Positions 24,326 through 34,497 of a stretch of 64,000 nucleotides of DNA are shown here, in pieces. A model generated the notes under the pieces. That model saw nothing but the letters and a program-made list of their open reading frames with translations. It was not told the origin of the DNA and made no database searches. Numbering within the stretch: the first letter of the stretch is position 1; the number at the start of each line of letters is the position of its first letter. The position numbers were made by a program, and so were the translations under genes. The stretch is from Nocardia concava NBRC 100430 (GTDB lineage: Bacteria; Actinomycetota; Actinomycetes; Mycobacteriales; Mycobacteriaceae): positions 1 through 64,000 of the forward strand of contig NZ_BAFX01000004.1 in NCBI RefSeq assembly GCF_000308815.1, written 5' to 3'.

Positions 24326-25132
24326 TCAGCCCTTGAGCACCTGGGTGCCGCCCGCGAACTTGTCGTGCCAGCCCTGCTTGTTCGGGTCCTGCTCGATGGT
24401 GACCGCGATGTAGATCATCAGACCGATGCTGATCAGGTTGCCGATGCACCAGACGATGTCGGCGAGCACGAAGATGTTCCGCTTGATCGAGGTCTGGATG
24501 TCCAGCGGCGCGCCGCCGGGGCCGATCACCCGCAGCCCGAGGATCTTCTTGCCGAGGGTCTGACCGTTGTTCTGGGTCTCCAGCAGCACGAAGTAGGCCG
24601 TGATGATGATGGTCGACAGCGCCCCGCCGATGATGCTCGCGCCGATGCCGCCGCCCATGGCGGACTGCAGGATCCCGACGACGATGCCGGTGGGGATGCC
24701 GGCGATCAGGTAGTCGATGATGCGGGCGCCGAAGCGGATCCACAGGTCACCGGGCACCGCGCCGCCGAAACCGCCTGCGCCGTAGCCGGGCTGGCCGCCG
24801 CCCGGGTAGGGCTGGTAGGCCGGCTGGCCGTAGGGCTGCTGCTGGCCGTAGGCGTCGGACTGGCCGAAGGACGGCTGGCCGAAGGACGGCGGCTGCTGCT
24901 GGCCGTACTGCGGCTGCTGCTGCCCGTACGGATCCGACGGCGGCTGCTGCTGACCGTACGGGTCGGACTGCTGGCCGTAGGGCTGCTGCGGCTGCTGACC
25001 GTAGGGATCGGACTGACCGTAGGGCTGCTGCTGCTGCCCGTACGGCTGCTGGGGCTGCTGCCCGTAAGGCTGCTGCCCGTACGGCTGGCCACCCTGCGGA
25101 TATTGGTTGGGGTCGTACCCACCGCTCGTCAT
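24326..25132 (-). CDS. RDD-family membrane protein with PYGQQ-repeat N-terminus
   Basis: The 268-residue protein has two parts. Residues 1-125 are a low-complexity region with about a dozen copies of YGQQ or PYGQQ and SDPYGQQ units, rich in Gln, Tyr, Pro and Gly. Residues 128-268 are an RDD domain (GDLWIRFGARIIDYLIAGIP, then TLGKKILGLRVIGPGG and WHDKFAGGTQVL) with three or four helices. RDD proteins are poorly characterised; some act in ion exchange. The repeats are coded by near-identical codons, so the length is probably variable among strains. The gene is followed by gluQ upstream on the same strand. Confidence 0.87.
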   Translation of the reverse strand: MTSGGYDPNQYPQGGQPYGQQPYGQQPQQPYGQQQQPYGQSDPYGQQPQQPYGQQSDPYGQQQPPSDPYGQQQPQYGQQQPPSFGQPSFGQSDAYGQQQPYGQPAYQPYPGGGQPGYGAGGFGGAVPGDLWIRFGARIIDYLIAGIPTGIVVGILQSAMGGGIGASIIGGALSTIIITAYFVLLETQNNGQTLGKKILGLRVIGPGGAPLDIQTSIKRNIFVLADIVWCIGNLISIGLMIYIAVTIEQDPNKQGWHDKFAGGTQVLKG

Positions 25133-25189
25133 CTGTTTCGCCGTCCTCGTCGAATTCGTTCGGGATCTGGTCGAGTGCGTACGTTACGG

Positions 25190-26143
25190 TTATGAACTGG
25201 GTTGCAACAACCCGTTGGGGTCGAGTGTCCACGGTTCTCGGGGCAGGTCTGCGGGCCGGAATTCTTCCAGCAGATCGGACGGCGTGTTTGCGCCGATGTA
25301 ACCCAATGACGCCGCGAGCGCGCCGAACACCTGTTGCGGGGATTCACCGAGCGCCATCCGGTCCCGCAGCGTGACTGCCCCGTCCCGTTTCGCCAGCCGC
25401 TGCCCGGCCGTGTTCAGTACCAATGGGACATGGGCGTATTCGGGCACCGGCAGGCCGAGCAGGGTGGCCAGATACGCCTGCCGCGGCGTGGAGGGCAGCA
25501 GGTCATCGCCCCGCACCACCTGGTCGATGCCCTGGTCGGCGTCGTCGACGACGACCGCGAGGTTGTAGGCGGGGGTGCCGTCACCGCGGCGCAGCACCAG
25601 ATCGTCCACCGCGCCGCGGTATTCGCCGAGCAGCCGGTCGGTGACGGTGAATTCGCTGATTCCGGCGCGCAATCGCAGTGCGGCGGGGCGGCCCTCGGCG
25701 CGGCGCTCCCGGATCTGCTGATCGGTGAGATTCCGGCAGGTCCCGGGGTAGGCGCCCATCGGCCCGTGCGGCGCGGTGACCGCCTGCTGGATTTCCCTAC
25801 GCGTGCAGAAGCATTCATAGGTGAGCCCGGCCGCGGTCAGGCGCTCGATGGCCGCCTCGTAGAGCGGCAGCCGCTGCGATTGCCACACCACCGGCGGGTC
25901 CCAGTCCAGGCCGATGGCCGCGAGATCCTCGAGCTGCCGCTCGGCCGCGCCCTTCTTCACCCGGTCCAGATCCTCGACCCGCATCAGGAAGCCGCGGCCC
26001 GTGGAACGGGCGAACAACCACGCGAGGAGTCCGGTGCGCAGATTGCCCACGTGCAAGTCGCCGGAGGGACTGGGCGCGAATCTGCCCGACGCCGGTCGAG
26101 ATTCAACACTGCCGGGCGTTGCTGTGGCGGGGTCGGTGGACAC
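25190..26143 (-). CDS. gluQ: Glutamyl-queuosine tRNA(Asp) synthetase
   Basis: The product has about 317 residues and resembles the catalytic core of glutamyl-tRNA synthetase without the anticodon-binding domain. It has the HIGH-like HVGNLRTG, the KMSKS-like LAKRDGA, and zinc ligands in ECFC and AYPGTC. GluQRS attaches glutamate to the queuosine base at position 34 of tRNA(Asp). This makes sense only in a cell with queuosine; tgt and yhhQ are 3-4 kb away. The start is uncertain: GTG 26143 fits the family, though the frame is open to 26209. Confidence 0.92.
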   Translation of the reverse strand: MSTDPATATPGSVESRPASGRFAPSPSGDLHVGNLRTGLLAWLFARSTGRGFLMRVEDLDRVKKGAAERQLEDLAAIGLDWDPPVVWQSQRLPLYEAAIERLTAAGLTYECFCTRREIQQAVTAPHGPMGAYPGTCRNLTDQQIRERRAEGRPAALRLRAGISEFTVTDRLLGEYRGAVDDLVLRRGDGTPAYNLAVVVDDADQGIDQVVRGDDLLPSTPRQAYLATLLGLPVPEYAHVPLVLNTAGQRLAKRDGAVTLRDRMALGESPQQVFGALAASLGYIGANTPSDLLEEFRPADLPREPWTLDPNGLLQPSS

Positions 26144-26241
26144 GTCTGTCGATGGTAGTTCGCATACTTCGCACCACCGCCGATCCTCCGCATTCTTGCG
26201 GTTGCACACACGGAGTGTGGAACGGGAGTCGCGCTGCGAAT

Positions 26242-26748
26242 TCAGTGCGAGATTGTGAGCCGCGGTCGAAGATCGTTCTCGGATATGGGTTTTCCCTGGT
26301 CAATGGCGCTGAGCAGGGTGTCGGCGCAGGCCAGCAGGCCGGGGGAGTCGATGCCGTAGGGGGCCGGTCCATAGGCCGTGAGGCGTTGCGTCGCGCGTTC
26401 GAGCAGGGTCCGGGCCCCTTTCGAATTTCCGCGTTGAATGTGGGTGAGCCCAACGGCAAATTGCGCGAGGCCCTGCCACAGCGACTTCTCCGCGAACGGA
26501 CCGTTCTTCCAGGCCGCCTCGAGTACCTCGTGGGCGTTGAATGCCAGTCCGTCATCGATCAGCCGCTGTGCGTAGTCGAGGGTTTCGGCGGGCGGCAGGT
26601 CGAGATCATCGGGGATGCGCGGGACGCCCGGGCTGCCGAACGGGAGGGGTCGCCCAAAACGGTCGCGAGGACGGGCATTCCGGGCGCGGCCGTCCTCGTC
26701 ACGGTCCCGGATGTCGTCGTCCTGTGCGTCCTGGGGCATGCCCTCCAT
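26242..26748 (-). CDS. DUF309 family protein
   Basis: The 168-residue, soluble protein contains the DUF309 core [20 protein letters not shown] followed by [29 protein letters not shown], split into helical hairpins with the conserved HExxxxxW and LWQGL blocks. An acidic stretch lies near the N-terminus ([14 protein letters not shown]). The family has no established biochemical role. I prefer the ATG at 26748; ATG 26739 is also possible and the frame is open to 26859. It lies upstream of gluQ on the same strand with about 100 bp between. Confidence 0.8.
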   Translation of the reverse strand: MEGMPQDAQDDDIRDRDEDGRARNARPRDRFGRPLPFGSPGVPRIPDDLDLPPAETLDYAQRLIDDGLAFNAHEVLEAAWKNGPFAEKSLWQGLAQFAVGLTHIQRGNSKGARTLLERATQRLTAYGPAPYGIDSPGLLACADTLLSAIDQGKPISENDLRPRLTISH

Positions 26749-27132
26749 GATTCCCCATGGCGGGTGCGCCGGCGCGCACCGAGTTCGCCGCGCGCGGACG
26801 GGAATGGCGCCGCAACGGAATTCGGACTTCTGAAATTCAAAAGCCTCAAATTGCGGCAAATTTAGCGCAAATAATTAGCTGGCTAACCTTGCCGTAAATT
26901 TGCTGATTGAAAACGAAAGAATGCGATCTCCTTATGACGAACCCTGCTAGTGTTTAGCGCGGGAACGGCCATCGGGGGTGCATTCCCATCGCGAAGTGCA
27001 AGAACTGGTTGTACGGAGCGTTTGCGTGCGGCCCGTGGCGCACCAGGGATTCGTGATTCTCGATGGATCCCAGGGTCACCAAGATCATTGCCAGCAAGAT
27101 CTCGTGCTTGACGCAGCAAAGGAGCTAGTACC
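26749..27132. other. 384-bp noncoding region with an AT-rich island
   Basis: No gene is seen here. Bases 26830-26940 are markedly AT-rich for this genome. They contain an inverted repeat, GCAAATTTAGCGCAA (26856-26870) with TTGCCGTAAATTTGC (26889-26903), matching at 13 of 15 positions. Inside it is TTAGCTGGCTAA. The region probably holds divergent promoters for the DUF309 and DUF397 genes. Confidence 0.5.
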
Positions 27133-27342
27133 GTGAACCTGGATTACACAGGCGCCGTATGGCGCAAGAGCAAACACAGTGGCCCCAACGGCAACTGCGT
27201 AGAGGTCGCATTTCTCGGCGACGGAAACGTCGCGGTCCGGGACAGCAAGGAAAACGGCCGGGGACCGATCCTGGCCTTCACCCCCGGCGAATGGGACGCC
27301 TTCGTCGCCGGCGTCTCCGACGGAGAGTTCAAGCGGGCCTGA
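27133..27342 (+). CDS. DUF397 domain protein
   Basis: The 69-residue single-domain protein has the DUF397 pattern: WRKSKHSGPNGNCVEVAFLG, NVAVRDSKE, and ILAFTPGEWDAFVAGVSDGE near the end. In actinobacteria these small proteins usually lie beside an XRE-type regulator and are thought to act with it. No such regulator is adjacent here, so it is an orphan; a distant partner is possible. The start is GTG 27133 with AAAGGAG ten bases upstream. A terminator follows at 27391. Confidence 0.9.
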   Translation: MNLDYTGAVWRKSKHSGPNGNCVEVAFLGDGNVAVRDSKENGRGPILAFTPGEWDAFVAGVSDGEFKRA

Positions 27343-27390
27343 CCGGCCGCGCTGAGGGCCTCGCCCCAGGCCCGACCCGGGAGAAAAGCA

Positions 27391-27421
27391 GAAGCCCCGA
27401 GTCCCGGAGACTCGGGGCTTC
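27391..27421. terminator. Terminator hairpin between DUF397 gene and qcrB
   Basis: GAAGCCCCGAGTC pairs with GACTCGGGGCTTC around CCGGA. It lies between two convergent genes and may serve both. Confidence 0.8.
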
Positions 27422-27473
27422 ACTCTGTCCGGGCGGCCCGGCGAGCCCGGTGGCCAGGGCTGAACCCCGGTGG

Positions 27474-29108
27474 TTAGGGCCTGTGCCCGTTGCCCGAGTG
27501 GCCGTTGCCCGCGACCTGCTCCTGTGCCCGCCGCAGCACCGCCAGCTGCGCGTGCTCGGCCTCCCGATCATTGGCCGCATTGGTCTCCCGCTCGGCCGGT
27601 GGATCGGCGCGGAAGAACGCGCCCGTGCCCGGCCGGCCCGCGACACCCAGCTCGTTCATCTTCCGGGGCACCTTCGCGCCCTGGTACTCCAGGGGAATCG
27701 GATGACCGTGCTCGTCCACCGGTCCCAGCGGCTGATGCACTTCGATGTACTCGCCGTGCGGAAGCCGCCGCACCACACCGGTTTCGATGCCGTGCTCGAG
27801 GATGGCGCGATCACTGCGCTGCAGACCCAGGCACAACCGGTAGGCGATGGTGTAGGCCAGCGGCGGCACGGTGAGCAGGGCGATGCGGAAGGCCCAGGTG
27901 GTGGCATTGAGCGAGATGTCGAACTTGAAGGCGATGATGTCGTTGACGCAGGCCAGGGTGAGGATCAGATAGAAGCTCAGCGACATGGCCCCGATCGCGG
28001 TGCGCACCGGCACATCTCGCGGTCGCTGCAGCAGATTGTGCCGGGCCCGGTCGCCGGTGAGCCGCTTCTCGATCCACGGGTAGGCGATGATCAGGGTGAA
28101 GATCAACGGCATGAACAGCGCCACCGAGAACGCGCCCGGCACCGTGTGCCCGAATATGTAGAGCTCCCAGGCCGGGAACAGGCGCAGGAAGCCGTCGGTC
28201 CACATCATGTAGAAGTCGGGCTGGGTGCCGGCCGAGACCTGAGACGGGTTGTAGGGCCCCAGATTCCAGATCGGGTTGATCTGCAGCACCCCGCCCATGA
28301 TCGACAGCACCGCCAGGGTGAAGGCGAAGAACGCGCCCTGATCCAGCGAGAAGACCGGCACGATGCGGGTGCCGATGACGTTCTTCTCGGTGCGTCCGGG
28401 CCCCGGGTACTGCGTGTGTTTCTGGTACCAGACCAGCGCGATGTGAACCACGATGAGCGCCAGCATGATTCCGGGCAGCAGCAGCACATGGGCGATGTAG
28501 AGGCGCGGAATGATGATGTTGCCGGGGAAGTCACCGCCGAACATGAGCCAGTGCAGCCAGGTGCCGATGACCGGACTGCCCAGCGTGATGCCGGCGAAGG
28601 CGGCGCGCAGGCCGGTGCCGGAGAGCAGGTCGTCGGGCAGCGAGTAGCCGAAGAAGCCCTCGAACATGGCCATGATGAACAGCAGCGCGCCGAGCACCCA
28701 GTTGGCCTCGCGCGGCTTGCGGAACGCGCCGGTGAAGAAGATCCGGCACATGTGAATGATCATGGACGCGGTGAACAGCAGTGCGGCCCAATGGTGCACC
28801 TGCCGCACGAACAGGCCGCCGCGCACGTCGAAGGAGATATTGAGCGCGGACTCGTAGGCGCGGGACATGGTGACCCCGCGCAGCGGCTGATAGGCGCCGT
28901 TGTAGGTCACGTCCTGCATGGAGGGATCGAAATACAAGGTCAAATAGACGCCGGAGAGCAGCAGAATGATGAAGCTGTAGAGCGCTATTTCGCCGAGCAG
29001 GAACGACCAGTGGGTCGGAAAGACCTTGTTGATCGAGCGTTTCAGGAATGCGGCACCCTGGTACCGCTCATCGGCCTCATTGGCCTGTACCGCCAGTTTG
29101 GTTGCCAT
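27474..29108 (-). CDS. qcrB: Cytochrome bc1 complex cytochrome b subunit, orphan copy
   Basis: The 544-residue product matches actinobacterial QcrB along its length: [20 protein letters not shown], then [16 protein letters not shown] with one pair of heme histidines, [20 protein letters not shown] with the others, [12 protein letters not shown] at the Qo site, and [20 protein letters not shown] in the C-terminal cytoplasmic part. QcrB oxidises menaquinol in the bcc-aa3 supercomplex. It is normally coded with qcrC and qcrA, but neither is present here; the neighbours are a DUF397 gene and an acyltransferase-like gene. It is probably a second copy. ATG 29108 is preferred over GTG 29117. Confidence 0.93.
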   Translation of the reverse strand: MATKLAVQANEADERYQGAAFLKRSINKVFPTHWSFLLGEIALYSFIILLLSGVYLTLYFDPSMQDVTYNGAYQPLRGVTMSRAYESALNISFDVRGGLFVRQVHHWAALLFTASMIIHMCRIFFTGAFRKPREANWVLGALLFIMAMFEGFFGYSLPDDLLSGTGLRAAFAGITLGSPVIGTWLHWLMFGGDFPGNIIIPRLYIAHVLLLPGIMLALIVVHIALVWYQKHTQYPGPGRTEKNVIGTRIVPVFSLDQGAFFAFTLAVLSIMGGVLQINPIWNLGPYNPSQVSAGTQPDFYMMWTDGFLRLFPAWELYIFGHTVPGAFSVALFMPLIFTLIIAYPWIEKRLTGDRARHNLLQRPRDVPVRTAIGAMSLSFYLILTLACVNDIIAFKFDISLNATTWAFRIALLTVPPLAYTIAYRLCLGLQRSDRAILEHGIETGVVRRLPHGEYIEVHQPLGPVDEHGHPIPLEYQGAKVPRKMNELGVAGRPGTGAFFRADPPAERETNAANDREAEHAQLAVLRRAQEQVAGNGHSGNGHRP

Positions 29109-29205
29109 TGCGGTCACCCCGCCCCCGGGAGAGATGTAAGGCTTCTACTACAAACGGTAGCACCCAGAGGGGTTGCACCGTATGGAGTTTCGTTAGGGTC
29201 AATGG

Positions 29206-30627
29206 GTGAAATCCCTGGCCGCCCGGGACGCCACCATGTACTGGCTGTCCGCGCGCACCCGCAACGATCTGTTCCTGCTCTACTGCTTCGCCGACACCGG
29301 ACGCGATGCCGGTCGGCTGCGGGCGGACGTGGCGGATCGGGTCACGCATATTCCGGATTTGCTGATACACGTGCTGGATACTCCTGCAAACATTGCGTAT
29401 CCCATTTGGGCGGCTTGCGAATTCACGAATGCTCAGTTCGCCGACCATGACCTCGGCGCGGCGACGTGGGCGAATGTCACCGCGGCCGTGGGCGACCTGC
29501 TCGGCACCGGTCTGCGCGCTGACGATCGGCCCTGGCGGCTGCACGTCTTCCGGAATGTCCGGGAAGTCCCGGGATTCGCTACCGACGAGTCCGCGCTCGT
29601 AGCGGTGCTCCAGCTATCCCACGCGCTCGCCGACGGTCGCCGCGCCGCGCTCATCGCGCGGGCCCTGTTCGGCCGCAGCGAATTTCCGGCAGCGCCGCCA
29701 CGGCGTGAATCCGGCCCGTTCGTCGCGCGAGTCCTGCCGGACGGGATTCGCGAGACGGTGCTGAGCGGCTTCGCCGCTACCCGCGCCCTGCCCGGTATCC
29801 CGATCGGCATGGCGCGCACCGTCGTTCGCGGCCTGGCCGCCGCCCGGGCGCAGGGGCGGCTGGCCGAGCTGACCGCGGCGGGGGAACTGCCGCCGCCCGC
29901 CCCGGATGCCGAACCGACCGTCCTCAACGGCGGCGGTGCGGTCCCCACAATGCACGCCGTGCGAATGCTGGTGTGCGAGAAGGCGCGGCTGCGGGCGCCA
30001 GGCCACTCGGTCACCGTGGTGGCGCTCACCGCGGTCTCGTTCGCCTTGGAGCGCTACCTCCGGGATCGGGGCGAGCTGCCGCCCGAACTCCGCGCGCAGG
30101 TGCCGATGGCGTTCGCCGCCAGCGGCGACGGCCGCAACGGCTACCGCGACCTCTCGGTGGATCTGGCCGTCGCCGAGCCCACGCCGCGCGCCCGCGCCGA
30201 CCGCATCGCCGCCGAGCTGGCCGCCCGCCGCGCCCGCGCCGCGCATCCGCTGCAGGCCGCCCGGGACGCGGTGACCGCCGTGCTGCCCGCCCCGCTGCTG
30301 CACCGCGATGTCATGCACGCCCCCATCGACACACTCCCCGAACGAGTTTCGGGTCACACCGTGGTGTCCAGCGTCGACCGGGGTGGCGCGGATCTCGAGT
30401 TCGGCGGTGGTGCGGTGCGATTCACAGCGGGCTTCCCGGCCCTGGGTGCGGTCATGCATCTGACCCACGGCGTGCACGGCCTGGGCGACACGGTCACGGT
30501 CTCGGTGCACGCCGATCCGGCCGTGCTGCCCGATCCCGACCGGTACGCGATGTTGCTGGAGTCGGCCCTGGACGAGGTTGCCTGCTCATTGCGGGGAACC
30601 GAGGCCTGCGGCAGCCCCAAGATATAA
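29206..30627 (+). CDS. Wax ester synthase/diacylglycerol acyltransferase-like protein
   Basis: The 473-residue protein looks like a divergent WS/DGAT family member. The N-terminus (LAARDATMYWLSARTRNDLF) resembles the LSPxDxxFL start, and the acyltransferase motif HHxxxDG appears as LSHALADGRR near residue 140. The second His is kept and the first is Ser. The C-terminal half has the usual GHTVVSSVDRGGAD and GAVMHLTHGVHGLGDTVTVS segments. The family makes storage triacylglycerols or wax esters; whether this divergent copy is active is unclear. The start is GTG 29206, 97 bp from the divergent qcrB. Confidence 0.65.
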   Translation: MKSLAARDATMYWLSARTRNDLFLLYCFADTGRDAGRLRADVADRVTHIPDLLIHVLDTPANIAYPIWAACEFTNAQFADHDLGAATWANVTAAVGDLLGTGLRADDRPWRLHVFRNVREVPGFATDESALVAVLQLSHALADGRRAALIARALFGRSEFPAAPPRRESGPFVARVLPDGIRETVLSGFAATRALPGIPIGMARTVVRGLAAARAQGRLAELTAAGELPPPAPDAEPTVLNGGGAVPTMHAVRMLVCEKARLRAPGHSVTVVALTAVSFALERYLRDRGELPPELRAQVPMAFAASGDGRNGYRDLSVDLAVAEPTPRARADRIAAELAARRARAAHPLQAARDAVTAVLPAPLLHRDVMHAPIDTLPERVSGHTVVSSVDRGGADLEFGGGAVRFTAGFPALGAVMHLTHGVHGLGDTVTVSVHADPAVLPDPDRYAMLLESALDEVACSLRGTEACGSPKI

Positions 30628-30629
30628 GG

Positions 30630-30664
30630 AAGGCCCCGTCCGGATCGAGTCCGGACGGGGCCTT
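30630..30664 (+). terminator. Rho-independent terminator
   Basis: AAGGCCCCGTCCGGA pairs with TCCGGACGGGGCCTT around TCGAG, a perfect 15-bp stem 3 bp after the stop codon at 30627. It also lies just past the 3' end of the oppositely oriented tRNA-Ser. Confidence 0.85.
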
Positions 30665-30670
30665 CGCAAG

Positions 30671-30756
30671 CGGAGGATAGGGGATTTGAACCCCTGAGGG
30701 CTGTTAACCCAACCCGCGTTCCAGGCGAGCGCCATAGGCCACTAGGCGAATCCTCC
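30671..30756 (-). tRNA. tRNA-Ser(GGA)
   Basis: On the minus strand the acceptor GGAGGAT pairs with ATCCTCC and is followed by discriminator G. The anticodon loop CTGGAAC gives GGA, reading UCC and UCU. The variable arm (GGTTGGGTTAACAGCCCTC region) is long, as in serine tRNAs. CCA is not encoded. Confidence 0.94.
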
Positions 30757-30810
30757 GTCGAGCAATATACCGGGTGCACCCCTGTCGGAAGCAAATGCAG
30801 TGGTCGGGGG

Positions 30811-31884
30811 CTACTTCTTCTTCACATTGTCGAGTGCCTTGCGGGTCTGGTCCTTGCAGACCTGGGCGATGTCGTCCTTGCTGACCGTCTTGCCCTTGTA
30901 CATGGTCAGCCGGATCTCGATCTTGACCGAGGCGTTGTCGTCCTTGACCGCGCAGGTGTAGTCGGTGGTGGTGAAGTAGGTGTAGTCGTCGGACTTGGAC
31001 GCCCAGTAACCCTCCTGGCCGATGCCGGCCAGGTCACCGGAGGTGCGGCCGCTGCCGGTGGTGCCGGTGTCGAACTTCTTCCAGGTTTCGTACTCCGGGC
31101 GGTTGTACGCGCTGGAGGAACCGCTCAGGAAGGACACATCGAGGGTCAGGTCGGCGGTGTTGGTGTCGGTGGAACCGTATTTGTCGGGCTTGGTGGTCTC
31201 CTCGTTGCCCGCGCGGCATTCGAAGCGGCCACCCGAGTAATCGGTGGGCTTGGTCTCGGAGTGCTCGGGCGTGCCCTTGGAGTTGGCGGCGAACTTGCTG
31301 AGCACCGAGGTGTCGATCACGCTGCAGCCGTTGGTGACACCGTCCATGGTGTACTTCCCGGCATTCTTCTTCTTGTTGTCGCCGAGCGGCGAGGAGCCGT
31401 CGCCGCCGGACAGCGCGACCGCGCCGATGATCACGCCGACGATCACCACCAGGCCGATGACACCGCCGACGATCCAGCCGGTCTTGCTGCCGCCCGAGCG
31501 CGGCGGCTGCGGCGTCGCGTACCCGTAGGCGGGCGCGACCGGCGGCACCGGGGGCGGCGTGTACTGCTGCTGCGGGGCGCCGTACTGCTGTTGCGGGGCG
31601 GCGTACTGCTGCTGCGGGAAGCCGCCGGACACCGGCTGGCCGTAGCCGCCGGTCATCGGCTGCTGCTGCGGGTAGCCGCCGCCGGACTGCGCGGGCGGAA
31701 CGGCCTGGGCGGGCGGGGTGTAGGGCGGCATGCCGCCCGCGGCGTAGTTCAGCATGGTCGGGTCCGCGCCCTGAACCGGTTGGCCGGGTTCGGTTCCGGT
31801 GGGCGGGGTGGCCCACCACTGCGCGGTTTCCTGCGCCTTCGCCGGGTCGTGCGTTCCGCCGGATCCTGGATCGGAACTCGTCAT
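30811..31884 (-). CDS. Proline/glutamine-rich single-pass membrane protein
   Basis: The 357-residue protein starts at ATG 31884 (GGAGGGGAAAG upstream). Residues 1-130 are disordered and rich in Gln, Pro, Tyr and Gly with AAPQQQYGAPQQQYTPPP-type repeats. One helix, WIVGGVIGLVVIVGVIIGAV, spans the membrane near residue 140. The external part of about 195 residues has four cysteines (NGCSVID, RFECRAG, DYTCAVK, AQVCKDQ), which could form two disulfides. This resembles DUF3558-like or penicillin-binding-associated exported proteins of mycolata in design, but I cannot assign a family. Confidence 0.7.
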   Translation of the reverse strand: MTSSDPGSGGTHDPAKAQETAQWWATPPTGTEPGQPVQGADPTMLNYAAGGMPPYTPPAQAVPPAQSGGGYPQQQPMTGGYGQPVSGGFPQQQYAAPQQQYGAPQQQYTPPPVPPVAPAYGYATPQPPRSGGSKTGWIVGGVIGLVVIVGVIIGAVALSGGDGSSPLGDNKKKNAGKYTMDGVTNGCSVIDTSVLSKFAANSKGTPEHSETKPTDYSGGRFECRAGNEETTKPDKYGSTDTNTADLTLDVSFLSGSSSAYNRPEYETWKKFDTGTTGSGRTSGDLAGIGQEGYWASKSDDYTYFTTTDYTCAVKDDNASVKIEIRLTMYKGKTVSKDDIAQVCKDQTRKALDNVKKK

Positions 31885-31987
31885 CTGATTCTTTCCCCTC
31901 CGGAAATGAGCGGGTGCCCCCGCGTATCGCAGGCATCGTATCGACCCCGGGCGGCACAGGTCTCGGTGAGCCGCTACACTGGCCGAC

Positions 31988-32073
31988 GGATCCAGCGCGG
32001 CGCGCATCCTGTGAACTCCCCCAGGGCCGGAAGGCAGCAAGGGTCAACGGGCTCTGCCGGGTGCGCTGGGTCC
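31988..32073 (+). ncRNA. ffs: Signal recognition particle RNA, small bacterial type
   Basis: The conserved tip of SRP RNA is present: CCAGGGCCGGAAGGCAGCAA followed by GGGTCAACGGGC, with the GGAA tetraloop and the asymmetric loop that binds Ffh. The outer arms GGATCCAGCGC (31988) and GCGCTGGGTCC (32063-32073) pair to close the molecule. The RNA forms the particle that delivers nascent membrane proteins to FtsY. It is followed 113 bp later by the aspartate aminotransferase gene, as in Mycobacterium. Exact ends may be a few bases wider. Confidence 0.93.
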
Positions 32074-32141
32074 CCTTTCATATATATCCCTGCCGATTCG
32101 GCGATGCCTCCTAGTAACGTGAGCGGTTGGGTTCGCGCTGA

Positions 32142-33476
<1,335 letters not shown>

Positions 33477-33525
33477 CCAACTCTCGGACTCTCAGGGGGC
33501 TTCGCCCCCGACCCCCGAAAGCGAC

Positions 33526-33560
33526 GGGCCGCGCACTCGAAAAAGTGCGCGGCCCTTGCG
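33526..33560. terminator. Terminator between aspC and methyltransferase gene
   Basis: GGGCCGCGCACT pairs with AGTGCGCGGCCC around CGAAAA and is followed by TTGCGTTTT. A smaller GGGGGC-TTC-GCCCCC hairpin lies just before it at 33495-33509. Confidence 0.87.
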
Positions 33561-33566
33561 TTTTGG

Positions 33567-34421
33567 TCAGTTCGGCTTGTGCGCCAGCACGGCGAAGATG
33601 GTCACCGACAGGTGGACGTCACCGCTGGCCGCACCGGCCTCCAGGTCCGCCAGCAATTGCGCGCGCTGGGCCTTGCTGATCGAGCCGCGGGCGACGGCCC
33701 GATCGGCGACCCGCGCCACCAGCGCGCCCGCGCCGATGCTGCCGTCCTGGATCAGCGCGTGCGAGGCGATGTCGTCGACGACCAGTCCGGCGGCGGTGAG
33801 CTGTCCGGCCAGGCGGCGGCCCGCGAACGGGTTGGTGGTGCCGGCGATCATGGTCTCGATGACCTCGTGCACCACGTGCCGGTCGCCGGGATGCACGATG
33901 GCCGTGCCCCAGTCGCTGTCCATGACCACCACGCGGCCGCCGGGGCGCAGCACGCGGGCGATCTCCCCGGCCGCGCGGGCGGGTGCGGTCAGATGCTGGA
34001 AGACGCGCTCGCACAGCGCCACATCGAAGCTCTCGCTGCCGACGGGCAGGCCGTAGGCGTCGCCGCTGACGAAGGTGGCGCCGGACCCGGCCTGGGCGGC
34101 GCGGCGTTCGGCGGCGAGGAGCAGGTCCGGATCGGGTTCCACGCCGAGCGCGGTGCCGGTGGGGCCGACCCGGTCGGCGAAGGTCAGCACCTCCGAACCG
34201 GTGCCGGAGCCGATATCGACGGCGCTCTCGCCGGGGCGGGTGGCCAGGGCGTCATGGGCCCAGGCCCGCAGCCGCCGGATACCCGGCAGGGCCGCCTGTA
34301 GATCGTTGACGTCGACGAGCTGATCTTGTCCATCACGGTCGAAACGGTCCGGTCGCAGTCCGGCCCCTGCGTCAGGTTGCGACGCGGTTCGCACTGAAGA
34401 ATTAGCCATGGTGTCGGGCAT
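33567..34421 (-). CDS. SAM-dependent methyltransferase
   Basis: The 284-residue class I methyltransferase has motif I ESAVDIGSGTGSEVLTFA, an acidic motif II near LGVEPDPD, motif III SGDAYGLPVGSESFDVALCE, and the usual HLTAPARAAGEIARVLRPGG helix. The protein is of the UbiE/Methyltransf_25 type, which covers quinone, sterol, fatty-acid and small-molecule methylation. Nothing in the neighbourhood points to the acceptor. Start ATG 34421 or 34409 are equally possible. It is divergent from the HhH-GPD gene. Confidence 0.87.
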   Translation of the reverse strand: MPDTMANSSVRTASQPDAGAGLRPDRFDRDGQDQLVDVNDLQAALPGIRRLRAWAHDALATRPGESAVDIGSGTGSEVLTFADRVGPTGTALGVEPDPDLLLAAERRAAQAGSGATFVSGDAYGLPVGSESFDVALCERVFQHLTAPARAAGEIARVLRPGGRVVVMDSDWGTAIVHPGDRHVVHEVIETMIAGTTNPFAGRRLAGQLTAAGLVVDDIASHALIQDGSIGAGALVARVADRAVARGSISKAQRAQLLADLEAGAASGDVHLSVTIFAVLAHKPN

Positions 34422-34497
34422 GCGCCGAGCCTAGTCTTTTCCGGTCCTCCGGGTGACCCGTGTCACGGCGACCCACGAGTAATGGGATGATCGACGC

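Noticed and set aside
26873..26891. Possible IdeR/DtxR iron box (GGCTAACCT preceded by TTAGCT)
   Set aside because: Only the right half matches the 19-bp consensus; in that register the left half has essentially no matching positions, and the neighbouring genes have no iron role.
26883..27119. Minus-strand open frame of 78 codons in the AT-rich gap
   Set aside because: Its composition is not protein-like for this genome, it has no ribosome site and no recognisable domain.
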